Source of the DNA: Whalleya microplaca
Taxonomy: Eukaryota; Ascomycota; Sordariomycetes; Xylariales; Xylariaceae
Length of the DNA: 64,000 nucleotides
Reading direction: 5' to 3'
Assembly: GCA_022497155.1 (NCBI GenBank)
Contig: MU385728.1
Coordinates: 558,001 to 622,000 of the forward strand
In this document: positions 35,690 to 48,148 of the stretch, piece by piece
How positions within the stretch are numbered: the stretch's first letter is position 1
Layout: every line of letters starts with the position of its first letter
The notes under the pieces: model-generated
What the model was told of the DNA's origin: nothing
What the model saw: only the letters and a program-made list of their open reading frames with translations
Database searches by the model: none
Translations under genes and position numbers: made by a program

Positions 35690-38540
35690 TATATAAGTAG
35701 TTTGCCTGTAAAAGCCCCTATATTTTTTGTTCGAAAACCGAACGGCGGACTTTATTTTTATTACAATTATAAAATATTAAATAATATTACCTAATAAAAT
35801 CGGTATTTATTTTTATTTATATAAAAAATATTTAAAACCTTTTCGGAAATAAAATAGTTCTTTAAAGTAAATATTAGGTCGGCTTTTTATAAAATTAAAA
35901 TTAGGGAGGGAAATAAATAAAAAACGGCTTTTTATATCCGCTTTAAGCTATTTAAATAACTCGTAATTTCTTTCGGCCTAACGGATATTTTTATAACGTT
36001 TTAACGTTATATAAATAATATGTTAAAAGAATACTTAAATATTTTTTATTTAATATATATAAATAATATATTAATTTATTTTTTTGGAATAAAAGAAAAT
36101 TATATCGATAAAGTAAAAAAGGTATTAAAATATTTAAAAGTAGCAGGTTTAAATCTAGATATAAATAAATACAAGTTTATAGTAATTATTATAAAATACT
36201 TAGGATTTATTATTAAAATAAAGAAGGGGGTTTATATAAATCCGGCTAAAATATAAGTAATTAAAAAATAAGAGCCTTTTAAAACGTTTAAAAAAGTTTA
36301 TAATTTTTTAAAATTTGCGAATTTCTATCGGGATTTTATTAAAAATTATATAAATCTTACTACCTTTTTATCGGCATTTATAAAAAAGGAGGTACCGTTT
36401 TAATAAAGGCTTTCGGAAAATCTAGCGTTTGAAAACCTTAAATAAACGTTTTTAAAAAAACCGGCTTTAATATAATAAAACCCCGAATAAAAAATAGTAA
36501 TCGAAATAGATTATTCGGGATAAGCTTACGGGAGGTGCTTATTATAATGTAATAAGTAAGAGATTTTATTACTTATAACTTATTATTTTAAGCGCTTAAC
36601 CTTAATAGAAATTAATTACGAAATTTATAATAAAAAGCTGCTAGTAATTATAAGCTATTTGCAAATATAAAATACGGAATTACGAAACGTAACTTTAATA
36701 TTTATAATTTTATTTAATTATAAAAATTTAAAATATTTTATAATTTTTAAAAAACTTTTCGAGCGATAAATATATTAGTTAAAAGAATTAATACGCTTTA
36801 ATTTCCGATTGGAATTTCGCGTTAGACGTTTAAATACTAGACCCGATATTCTTTTATAACGTAAATAAAACCTACTATAAAAAATATAAAACAAAAGGTA
36901 TAAAAAACGGGAATTTTAATTATTATAAAAAAAATAGTTACTTTATATATAATTTAAAAAATATAAATAAGCGGGAACTATTAAAATAAGGTATATTTAA
37001 TTATATAAATAAAATATCCCGGAAGGTAAGGAAATTTTCGAATATAAGAATTTATAATTATTATAAAATATAAAGGTAGCGAAAGACCCGAATTACGTGC
37101 GAGCGATAAAAGCGGTAGCTTAAAGAAACCGAGCGTTTTTTAAAAACCTAAACGTAAAAATATTATTATCGGAATATAATATCGATAGTAAAAGTTAATT
37201 ATATTTCCGCGAATATATTTAAATCTCTAATTAAAAATTGCTTTATACCGCTTTAATATAAAATACTTATAACTTATATTTAATAAAGTACCCGGAAAAG
37301 AAAAATATACTAGTAATATTTTCGAGAACGTTTTATTAGCTTAAAATATCGGCGTTTATAAAATGCTTTTATAAAAATTGCGATATTTATAAGAAAAAAA
37401 CGGTATAGCGTAACTAAAAAAAAAAGCTTTTAAAACTATTACTTATCCCGGATTAATTTTATAATAAACTATTTATCGATTTTATAACCGACCTATTAGT
37501 TATTTTCGAGTAAGATTTTATTTTTATAATAATAATTTTTAATTAATTAAGGAAATAGGTTATATTAAAAGCTATAACCTTAATAAAAATAAAAATATAT
37601 ATTAAACGGTTTATAAATTATTATTAGAAATATTATAGTTTTTCTTATATTATAATTAGTAATAAAAAATTTAATTAAATAAGGCGGTTTTAAAAACGGC
37701 TTTATTTATTAGTAAAAATTAAGCAATATTTATTAATTACGTTTTACCCGGAAACCGACGGAATTATTAAACGAGCGAACTAAAAAATATTAATATATTT
37801 TCGAGCATTTATATTATATATTTAATTTAAATAAAATTTATTACTACCGGAAATAATACTCGCGATTAATAACCGAAATATTATAATAATAAAGCTAAGC
37901 CTTTTTTTTATACTTTATAGATATTACGTAAAACCTATTCCAATAGTAAAATATATTCCGGAACTTATTTCCGAACCGCGCGTACGGGCGGAAGCTTTTA
38001 TTTAGCGCCTAAAAAAAGCGATAAAATTTATATAAGCCGTAATAATAATTACGTAATAATAATAAAAAAATGTAGCTAATAAGCGGCAATTCTTTATAAA
38101 GTAATTCCGAATAAGAGATAAGGTATAATTAACGCTTAAAAATATTTTTATACCTTAACTTTTATAAAAGCTAATATAGTTATATATTAAATATAAAATA
38201 ACGCGTATTATTAACCCTTAAATTATAAAACTAAATATACCGAAAAAAATATATAACCGGTTTTATATCGAGCTTATCTATTACGTAAAAAATAATCTTT
38301 TATTTTTTTAAAGAAATAAAAATATATAATTTTTTTTTATAATTAATAAAAAGAAAAAAAAAGAAACAAAATAATAAATAAAAAAAATTATTCGAGTAAT
38401 TATTAAGCGGAAAGGGTAAGGAAAAACTAAATAAATATTAGTAAAATAGGTAAGCTATATAGCTTTAATATAAAAACCGCTTAAGAACTTAAAAAATACC
38501 GAAATAGTAAACTGTTTTAAAAAAAATTACGGTAATATAA
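35690..38540 (+). pseudogene. Pol relic: reverse transcriptase, RNase H, integrase, chromodomain
   Basis: Stop-ridden frames still show Ty3/gypsy pol. Reverse transcriptase spans about 35690-36260: APIFFVRKPNGGLYF is readable, and the catalytic YxDD box is now YINNILIY at about 36050. RNase H spans about 36490-36850 (YYFKRLTLIEINYEIYNKKL and the tether RLNTRPDIL). Integrase follows from about 37200 to 37950, with the HHCC zinc region and IDFITDLLVIFE. A PVFHVSLL-like end is seen as NRFYIELI near 38262. The segment 38340-38540 reads like the chromodomain that chromoviruses use to choose insertion sites. The Asp-to-Asn changes in the active site abolish function. These assignments rest on pattern recognition by eye. 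Confidence 0.85.
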
Positions 38541-40520
38541 AAATAAATAATAAGCTTAAAAAAATTAATATAAAAAAAAGGGCAAAAGTTATATTTACGC
38601 AGCGACTATATAATTAATAAAGTATTAATAAGGTATAAAAACGAAAGGATATAAATAAAATAAAAAAATATTACGGGAAATTATAAATTTTTTATTATTA
38701 TAAATAGCGCGAACGTTATTCCCAAATAAATAATAAATAACTTTTTTTATTTACGTAATTTTTTTTTAATAAACCGATAATTAAAATTACTATAAAACTA
38801 ACCGAAAAACGTAATAAATTTAACCGAGCGGCGTATTTATATTAGCCGGAAGCTAATAGTTTAATTTATTCTCCTTATTATTCTCTTTTTTTTTATTTAT
38901 ATCTATCGCTTTTTTTTTTATTTTTACGGGAGGGAATTTGGGGGGGCGGCTATAGCGGCAAAAAATGTTAACAAAAATAAGGGAGACGCGCGGGTAAAGA
39001 ATACGCGAGCCGCGCTTAAGCGAAAGGTTTATAATAATAATAGGAACGGGCAGGATAAGCCGAAAAAAAGAACCGGAAGCGGAAATATATATACAAGTAA
39101 TAAATCTGGCGTTATTTATTATAAAGTACGTAATAGCTATAATATCGCTAATATTATTAGCGATATATTCGAGCGGGTAAGTAACCTTCTTAAATACGGC
39201 TATAAGTTATTTTTATATAATACGTAAGCTAAAAAAAATTACAGAAAAATAAAGTAAAAATTTATATATTACTTTTATTATTACTAAATTTTAGCTTAGT
39301 TTAAAGCTATAACGCCTATTTTAGTATACTCGAAATATATAGCGGCGTTAATAACGCATTACGTTTATGTTTCGGCCGATTTTTAAATAACGACAAAAAT
39401 TAAATAAAAAAAATAAGTAACGGAAGTACTATAAAAAAGCGGGAAAAATAAATAATTTATTAAAATTCGAGCTATCGTAAGTTCGATAAGTTTTTATTAA
39501 AGTAATAGCGAAAAAATAAATCTCGGTACCCGTAAATAATTACAAAACGGGGTTAAAAAACGGTATTCGAACAGAAAAAATAAAAAGTAATTTATAATAA
39601 AATAGTTATAGCTTTTAGTATATTTTATATATTATATATTACAAATAGTTAAATATAGTTAATATTATATTTAAAATATTTTAAAACTAAAAAAAAAAAA
39701 AAAAGAACTTATAAGTTTGGTCGGAATAAAAGGCGGAAGGGTTTTTAGTTATACGGCCGATATAGGAGCGGTATAGGATACGATATATAAAAAAAGGAAA
39801 AGCTGCAAAAGTAGCGCGAACGGGCAGCTTAAAAGCAGCAAAGCCGGAGGGAAAACGAGACGAAAATATAGCGGTAGTAGCGAAAGCGAAAACAGACGAA
39901 AATAGCGGCAAAAAAAAAAGACGCGTTACGAAAATATTACGGGAAAATATATTAGTAATTTAAATAATAAAAAAATAAAAGAATTAAAAAATTAAAAGTT
40001 TGGAAGATTAGAAAATTGGAAAATTAAAAAATAAAAAAATAAAATAAATAATTGGGGAAATAGGTTTTTATTTATAAATAGCCTAAAAAAAAAAGGAGGA
40101 AAAAAAGAATTTTAAAAAGAGGGCCCGGGATATTTAAGTAATTTTAAAAAAGGATTAATTATGCGGCTAATTATAAAAGCTAATTATATATTATATTAAT
40201 TATATATTTAAATTAATTAAAAACGGGAATCGATTTATTAATTTAAAAATAAATTTAACTATTAAATAAGGAACTAATTAAAAGCGGAAATCGAGCTTTA
40301 ATTTTACGCGCGTTTATTTTATATTTAATTAGCTAATAATAACGTAGAATTAAAAACTTTTATAACAAAAGAATTTTTTTATAAAAATACCCTTATATTA
40401 CTTCCCGAACCGGGCTTAATTAATAATAAAATAAACTATTAGTAGCTAAAAAAGCCGATAATTAACGAAAATTTATATATATCTTACGTTCGGGTATAAG
40501 GGACGTAATATAATCGCGTA

Positions 40521-40537
40521 AAAAGTAAAAGGGGGGG
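40521..40537 (+). other. Polypurine tract of inner element
   Basis: The run AAAAGTAAAAGGGGGGG lies three bases before the 3' LTR, where the plus-strand primer of an LTR retrotransposon is expected. Confidence 0.8.
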
Positions 40538-40540
40538 TAA

Positions 40541-40731
40541 TGTAATAAGCTATATTATAGTGGGGAATATCGGCGATTATAAGCCGATATAATAGCACAG
40601 CTCTCGAAAGCTAATATAAATGCTCTCGAGTTATATCGATATATCTTTTTAATTTTCTTTTTTTCTTTAGTTAGAAAATAAACACTTATTTAGTATTATA
40701 AAATTATATTTTAGCGTAACGGCCTTTTATA
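40541..40731 (+). repeat. 3' LTR of inner element
   Basis: 191 bp. It starts with intact TGTAATAAGC and ends GGCCTTTTATA, followed by the TTTAA target duplication. Confidence 0.92.
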
Positions 40732-40736
40732 TTTAA

Positions 40737-43700
40737 ATATACTTACGGAAATATAATTAACCCTTATTATTAATATTATATTCCGATAACGATATTTTTA
40801 TATCTAGGTTTTTAAGGAACGTTTGGTTTTTTTAAGTTATTATTTTTATTACTTACGCGTAACTCGGGTTTTTCGCTACCCTTATATTTTATAACAATTA
40901 TAAATTCTTATATTCGAAAATTTTTTTACTTTCCGGGATATTTTATCTATATAATTAAATATATTTTATTTTAGTAATTCCCGTTTATTTATATTTTTTA
41001 AGTTACGTATAAAGTAATTATTTTTTTTATAATAGTTAAAATTTCTATTCTTTATGTTTTTTATTTTATATTTTTTATAGCAGGTTTTATTTGCGCCGTA
41101 AAAAAATATCGGGTTTAATATTTAAGCGTTTAATACGGAATTTTAATCGGAAATTAAAGCGTATTAATTCCTTTAATTAATATATTTATTTAACACGTTA
41201 TAGTAATAGGGTCACCTAGCAGCGGGGTCACTTAGTGACCCCACCTATAGATAAGATAGATAAATTAAATAAGGCACGCACTTATATTAAAAGCTGTAGC
41301 CTTTAGCTATAGCTATAAGGGTCCCTCCTTTTATCATTATCTTTATTTATTCACATTTTTCTCACACACCCTTGATTTTTTATATTATTATCGCTCGGAA
41401 AGTTTTTTAAAAGTTATAAAATATTTTAAATTTTTATAGTTAAATAAAATTGTAAATATTAAAGTTACGTTTTATAATTCCGCGTTTTATACTTATAAGT
41501 AGTTTATAATTGTTAGCAGCTTTTTATTATAGATTTTATAATTAATTTCTGCCGGGGTTAAGCGCTTAGAGTAATAAGTTATAAGTAATAAAATCCCTTA
41601 CTTATTGCGTTATAATAGGCACTCCCCGTAAGCTTATTTTAAGTAGTTTATTTTAATTATTATTTTTTATTCGGGGTCTTATTATATTAAGGCCGGTTTT
41701 TTTAAAAACGCTCGTTTAAGGTTCTCGAATGCTAGATTTTCCGAAGGCTTTTATCGAAATAGTACCCCCTTTTTTATAAGTGCCGATAAAAGGGTAGTAA
41801 AATTTATATAGTTTTTAATAAAATCCCGATAGAAGTTCGTAAATCCTAAAAAATTACGGACTTCCTTAAGCGTTTTAGGAGGCTTTTATTTTTTAATTAC
41901 TTATATTTTAGCCGGATTTATATAGACCCCTTTTTTTATTTCGATAATAAATCTTAAATATTTTATAGTAGTTATTATAAACTTATATTTATTTATATCT
42001 AAATTTAAGCCCGCTATTTTTAAATATTTTAATACCTTTTTTATTTTATTAATATAATCTTTTTTGTCTTAAAAGAATAAATTAATATATTATTTATATA
42101 TATTAAATAAAAGATATTTAAATATTCTTTTAGCGTATTATTTACGTAATATTAAAACGTTATAAAAGTACTTATTAAGCCGAAAGGGGTTACGAGTTAT
42201 TTAAATAGCTTAAAGCGGATATAAAAAGCCGTTTTTTATTTATTTCCCTTCCTAATTTTAATTTTATAAAAAGCTAACTTAATATTTATTTTAAAAAACT
42301 ATTTTATTCCCGAAAAGGTTTTAAATGTTTTTTATATAAATAAAAGCGGGTATTAATCCCGCTAAATAATATTATTTAATACTTTATAATCGTAATAAAA
42401 ACAGAATTTGCCGTTTAGTTTCCGGATAAAAAGTATAAAGGCTTTTATAAGCGAGCTGTTTATATAGATATACCTTTTATTTAATAGTTTAATTAGTGTT
42501 TTTTGTAACGCTAATAATTCCTCCCGGGATATATTATATAATAGTTTTTAAAAGGCAGATAATTTTTTGCCTGTTTTATTACGGTTTAAATTAATTTTAT
42601 AATCGGCTTTTATGCGGTGCGGCGGAAGATTTTTGCCTTTTTTTTTCTCGAATAATTATTTTTAGCCCTCTAATTAAAGGGGGAGATTTTTTTAAACGTT
42701 AATTTTCTTTTTAAGCGCTAAAGCTTTATTAATATCCGCTAATATAATAATAAATATAGCTATTTATTAGGCTATTACTTATTTTCCCAGCCTTTTTTGC
42801 TTCCGAGCTTTTTTTATTTCTTTTGCGAAATATATTATACTAATATAAAGCGCCTCCCGAGTTTTACGGACTTTTATAGTTTTTAGGGAGTGTTTTTTTT
42901 TTTATACTCTTAGGTTTTCGGCAATTTTTATATATAATATATATTTGTACGTTATATATATTACCCGGTTACGCTTTATTTAAAGCTTTTTTAATATTAT
43001 AAAATAATTTAAATCTAATATAATATATATAAATATCTTTAATTTATATCTATTAAGGTTAGCCTTTATATAAGTCATTTTGTAAATTATACCCGAGGCG
43101 TTTAATCCTTTTTTACGAGTAGCTTTTTTTACTATTTTTTCCCGGATAAATATACGCGGTAATTTTAGGCGTTTTATTATATTTTTATTAATAGTAATAT
43201 AATATTTATATCTTAAATTTATAAAGTTTTTTATATATAGTTATTAATTTAAATATATATCGATTATAAAAAATTTCCCGTTTATAAATTATTCGGCTAT
43301 ATTAATTTTTTTTATTATTATATTAAATTTTTAAACGCGACTTTATTTAGAAGCTATTCGTTTTCCTGCTTTTTTAGTATTTTTTCGGCTCTGTTTTTTT
43401 TAAATCTATAGCCTGCTATTACGTTAACCCTAATATAGGTAGGTAGTTTTATAAAACGATAGGTATATTTTTTAAATAGGTAGCCTTTTTTTTTTATATC
43501 GTAAATATTTTCCGCGTTTTATTCGAGCGTTTCGTTTTTTATTCGTTACTTATTTAGCCCGCTAGCTTTTTATTAGTGCAGCTATACCGGTTATTAACGT
43601 ATCGCCTTTATAATTAGTTTTAAAGCGATTAGAAATAAAAGGTAGTAGGCCCGGAAAGAATAATTTACCCGGTATAGTCCCGCCTTTTAAGCTATTTCTG

Positions 43701-43900
43701 TTATAATAAAATAGCGATCCCTTAAGTTAGGTTACGATATTTATTATTTAGTAAATCTAGTTTTAATAAATGCTCGGTAGCGCTACTAAAATTAGCGCGT
43801 TTTTAAGTTTATTATTAATTGCTTTCTCGATAAATATAAATTTTGCTCCATTATTTTATATATTACTTTCTATTTCTGCTAATAGTCGCTCGAAATTAGT
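40737..43900 (-). pseudogene. Pol relic of outer element (right part)
   Basis: In reverse complement this segment follows the inner copy's gag-pol from the zinc-knuckle region through reverse transcriptase (about 42480-41900) and RNase H (about 41650-41130) to the integrase N-terminus, where the inner element cut it. The rest of its integrase and 3' part lies at 29933-33255. The 198-bp island at 41190-41387 interrupts the RNase H relic. No open frame survives. Confidence 0.82.
41190..41387. mobile_element. Short non-RIPped insertion inside the outer element
   Basis: Alignment with the inner copy (near 36770) shows about 198 extra bases flanked by a 4-bp TTAT direct repeat (41186-41189 and 41388-41391). 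The insert keeps many CpA/TpG steps (CACGCACTT, TCACACACC), unlike the RIPped surroundings. It holds an imperfect palindrome at 41224-41242 (GGGGTCAC-TTA-GTGACCCC). I see no terminal inverted repeats at the ends and no family match. Confidence 0.65.
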
Positions 43901-44726
43901 ATAAAAAAATATAAAAGTTTAATTAGCGGACTGGCGGTATTTACGTAATTTGCCCCCCGCTTTAATAACTTTATTACGGTTTTTATAAACGTTCGATAAA
44001 TATTAAAAAAAAAATACTAAATTATACGTTTTACTAGGTCTTTTTATAATATAATATAACTTTATTACGCGTTATATATTATTTTTAAGCCGTTTATAAA
44101 TATTATACTATTTATTTCAGTCCTTTTTTATAAATTCCGTATTTTTTTAAAACTTATATTTTATTAATATCTTTTATATAGGGTAGCGGCTATATTTGCT
44201 CCTGAATTTCTCGGGCTATAATAATAGCTTACGTTTAAATACCGGGGCTATAGTAATTATTAGGACAGGTGCTAAAAGTACTTAAAGGTTTTTTAGCTAA
44301 GGGTTTTTTAACTAAAGGTTTATACCTATTTAAGCTAGCTATCTTTAGGGTTTTTAAAAATCCCGAAAGTTTTATGCGGGAGTATTTTTTATTATATTTA
44401 CGTTTTATATAGTTAATAAATCGAGATTCTTTTATAGTTATACTTTTAAAACTGCTTAATGTCGTAATAATTTATTTTATTATTCTTTTAATTTTTGCTT
44501 ATAAGCCGCTCGTTCTAATTGTTATTTTTCCGAATTATTTTTTAATACCGCTTTTAATATTATATATATTTACTTAAAACGGGTATAAATCTAATAGACC
44601 TAAATATTTAATACTTCCGCATATTTTATTAACGGTATCTCCGGATTATTAAGGGGCTGCTTTAAAGCTTTTTTTAATATTTTAATTTATTTTAATATAG
44701 CTCGGGAATTAGTAAATTAAAAAATA

Positions 44727-44917
44727 TATAAAAAACTATTACGCTAAAATATAATTTTATAATACTAAATAAGTGTTTATTTTCTAACTAAAGAAAAAAA
44801 GAAAATTAAAAAGATATATCGATATAGCTCGAGAGCATTTATATTAGCTTTCGAGAGTTATATTGCCATATCGGCTTATAATCGCCGATATTCCTTATTA
44901 CGGCATAGCCTATTATA
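44727..44917 (-). repeat. 5' LTR of outer element
   Basis: 191 bp, the reverse complement of the inner LTRs. The plus-strand left end reads TATAAAAAACTATTACGCT and the right end CCTATTATA. Confidence 0.9.
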
Positions 44918-46310
44918 TTAAGTGGTTAATAAATTAGGGGTTAATAAAAAACTTTATTTAAATATTATACATATTTATATAAAGCTTTATAACTTTTATT
45001 TTAAAATAGAAAAAACTAAATTAAATGCTTTAATTATTTAAGCTAAAGTTAAATATATTAAGCATAAAATTTAAAGGGGTTAATTCGATAATAAAATAAT
45101 ATAGCGGAATTATTATTTTATTAATAAGATTTATTTCGGTTATTAATTATTATAACGCGGCTATGTGATTTATAAATTAAATAAAAAAACGCTTAATAAA
45201 ATGTAAATTTTTAAAAAAAAGTTAAAAAAATAATACGTGTTACCCCGGGAGGCATACGCACAAACCATGTAAAATAAAATAAAATAAAATAAGCTAAATT
45301 AGCTATATATGGCATAATAATAACTAGTTAGGAATAATTCCTCCTTTTTTTTTCCTAATATAAATTAAATTAATACACCCGCATATTACATGTATTAAAA
45401 AATAACGCTAATAAAAAGCTAAAAAGCGTAAGGTATACGAAAAGCAGCTATTAGTGTACGTTATTAAAATTATAAGGTATAATTATAAAAGTCTTTTTTT
45501 TATAATATTTTTAATAACGTTATAAAAAAGATAATTTTATAAATATATATATAATTACTTAAGCTTTTTTTTAAGTATTATAATGGGGCAAGGGAATTAC
45601 GGGTATTAACAGCAGCTTAAAAGCCACTAAAAGCCCCCTGGAGCCACGTTATAAGGCATTTCACAGGGTATTCACAGGGCACTCTACAGGGCAATTTACA
45701 GTGGATCACATACCTATATTTAGCTGACCTTTTCCCTTATATCTCTTTCACTTTTTTACCACAAATATCACTAGATAGTCACACAGTTACACACATATAG
45801 CTTTAGCAACTAATATACACTTATTTTTAACCTAATATCTCACTTTCGCTTCACCTTAACACCTTGTCCCAAGACAGTATTTAAAGGAATTTTATAACTA
45901 TCGGGACTTTATTTTATAAGAAAATAATAACTTAAGTTACGGATTTATTAAAAATAACGTGGCTTATAAATGAAAAAAACGGAACGGCTATAAATTCGTC
46001 CGTAACGTTTATAACTTACTTAAAATAAACTTTATTAAAAGCTTTATTAAACGCCTTAAGTCTTATATTCGTAAATATTTTTTTAATAAAAAGGTGTAAC
46101 TAAAGGAATTAATTTAAAGGTTATAAAATAAGCTAAATTAAAGGAAAATTAATAAAGACGTTAATTTAATACTTTAACGTTAGCGGGATATAATTAACGC
46201 TAATAAATAACGTATTAATTACTAAATTAAAGCTGATTTAAAATTTTTATTTAAATAACTATAATGGCTGATTTATAATAAATTGTTAAATAAAGGGTAT
46301 TACTGTTAAT
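44918..46310. other. AT-rich degraded repeat flank with a normal-composition island
   Basis: RIP-like AT-rich sequence outside the LTR elements. It includes an AAAAT pentanucleotide run near 45269-45290. An island at about 45575-45890 has normal composition and many CA steps (TTCACAGGGTATTCACAGGGCACTC). The part from 45890 to 46310 is again AT-rich and could be a decayed DNA transposon, but I cannot identify it. Confidence 0.55.
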
Positions 46311-48148
46311 AGTGCTTAAATAGCTGTGGCTTTTGGTGGCTGTGCGAGTTTTTGTTAAACCACCCTGCCACATTGGCATAAGTGCGTGGCTATGCCATTT
46401 CTGTGATAAGACTTGCCTACAGGTATTCTATTTAGCTCGAGTTGTTAATTCTAGATTCGCCACGATGTTCCAAACATCTGAGATAAGTTTAAGTCTTGCG
46501 TTCAGCAAATAAGCATGAAATGGCTGAATTTTATTCTTACGTTATGGCTATATCTTTTCCAACTCATTTCTAGTATACTTTATATATCCCTATTCCGGTA
46601 GGATATCTCGTGCTAGCCTAAAGTTTTGTGCCTCTAGGACTGTTAGAAAAGAGCCTGAGGTTAAGCTCACTTTATGGTAGGATGGTAAGACATGATTTAC
46701 ATATTTAAAGGTGTGCTGGATCTTAATCCGGTCGAGAACCCTCAGGCGTGCTTCCTTATATAACCTCGTTGATGCTATACTGCTGTTCCTACTCTGTGCT
46801 TGTCGCCTTGTGTAAGCTTGGTCTAACATCCCTGTGTTTGTCGACACTGCACTTGGAATATGAGAAATAGCAATATGTTACGTTCTACGATCTTTTAAGA
46901 CTCAGGATAGTAATGTTGTATTTCTTTTCATCTCTTCGTTTCTGAATTTGCTCCTATCTAACCGCTGTGTCTACTTAAGTCCCTAGAACTCTAGAATTCC
47001 TCCCGTCCTGCAAAAGCATAACGCCTTATTGTCATCGACTATCATGTTGGCTATCCTTCTGACAAGATAGGCTCGCAAGAGCAAGATTGCCTCCCAACAC
47101 CGTGAAACTGATGCTTTTGCATTTGGAGATGGGGCCTAGAATCGACTTCACCTAGCCACCTTTTGAGCCAACTACCTCGTTCATAGCCCAGATTACTCTA
47201 AAAGGAGACTACTTGTGAGGGTAAAGACCTGTTCTTAGTTGAGTACTTGGATATGTATCTTATCAATTACAATTATTCAGTAATTCCGAGCTTGTATAGG
47301 TATCTCATTCATATTAACCTGTACTTAGTTGAGGTGTTGATGAGGTTGAAGAAGGAATATCCTCCAAGGTACGCTACCGGTAGCCGTGGCTATGATCTCT
47401 TTGATGATATCGTGAACTCTTCTGTAGGGATTACCATAATATTGTCCGCAGCATGGTGAAGCCAATGGTCGTAACGAGCAAGGCCAGAATACGGCTTTGT
47501 ATCGCAGTCTGCCACTTTGAAAAGGACGATGGATTCCGTTATCATGAGCACATGTACCCCAGCTTTGCACTGTGTCCCGTGATTGATAGCTTCATCCTCG
47601 ATTTATACGTGAGGCCCACCGTTGATGATTTCGTTAAGCTCTTCTACCAACTTTAGGGGTTAAGGCGCGGCAACATCTTTCAGGGTAGGCAATCCTGTTC
47701 ATAATAGAGTTCGCTGGACAGCTATACTCTCCTCGCTAACAATAGGTAGAAGCTCTACTTGATGTAACCGGAACCGGTATGGTTACACAACTTAATATAA
47801 TCCAGCGGCATGTGTATGAAAGTCCTGCAATGCGTTATCGGGAGCGAGCCCCGGTGCAGCAGACTGCATGCTACATAAGCAGCAGTAGGATCATGATATC
47901 TTGGGAACCCCTCACCACGGCCGCATATGTAGGCCGGTCGTTATGACCAGTCATTCAAAGCAGAAGTATTTAACTAGTTGATAAGACACGAAACACATTT
48001 CGTCTTCCCAACCTTTCTAACCTCCAACTTGATTATATCGTGGCACCCACGCTCACTTCTTTCAGCCGACCATATTGAATCCCGCACTAAACAATCGCCG
48101 TCACCTTAGAACATTCGCGCGATCAGCATAGTAGCTATTATCTCAGCC
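46311..48148. other. Intergenic, no supported gene
   Basis: Base composition returns to normal at about 46310. Short frames at 46590-46847 (-), 47247-47459 (+) and 47453-47656 (+) have no recognisable motif or consistent splicing, so I do not call genes. Confidence 0.45.

Larger units (their letters stand above)
33256..40731 (+). mobile_element. Inner Ty3/gypsy chromovirus-type retrotransposon, full length, RIP-degraded
   Basis: A 7476-bp plus-strand copy has 191-bp LTRs at 33256-33446 and 40541-40731. It is flanked by a perfect 5-bp target duplication, TTTAA, at 33251-33255 and 40732-40736. A polypurine tract lies just before the 3' LTR. Coding relics run in the usual order: gag with a zinc-knuckle relic near 34640-34690, reverse transcriptase, RNase H, integrase and a chromodomain-like tail. 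It is inserted into the same family in opposite orientation. Frames are full of stops, so it cannot move by itself. Confidence 0.93.
29742..44917 (-). mobile_element. Outer Ty3/gypsy LTR retrotransposon copy, RIP-degraded, interrupted
   Basis: A minus-strand copy is bounded by matching 191-bp LTRs at 29742-29932 (its 3' LTR) and 44727-44917 (its 5' LTR). Its body is split by the inner copy at 33256-40731. Sequence left of 33256 and right of 40731 joins smoothly when compared, in reverse complement, with the inner copy around 37200-37225. Without the inner copy and the 198-bp island at 41190 the element is about 7.5 kb, the same as the inner one. No clear target duplication is left (ACTAA on the left, TTAAG on the right). 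All frames are closed by stops from C-to-T/G-to-A changes. Confidence 0.9.

Noticed and set aside
41224..41242. Palindrome considered as a CRISPR-type repeat or terminator
   Set aside because: A single palindrome with no array in a fungal nuclear genome; it is better treated as part of a small insertion.
28930..46310. AT-rich block considered as mitochondrial insertion or centromere
   Set aside because: LTRs, target duplication, polypurine tract and pol relics show degraded retrotransposons; no mitochondrial genes are readable. A pericentromeric location cannot be excluded but has no direct support.
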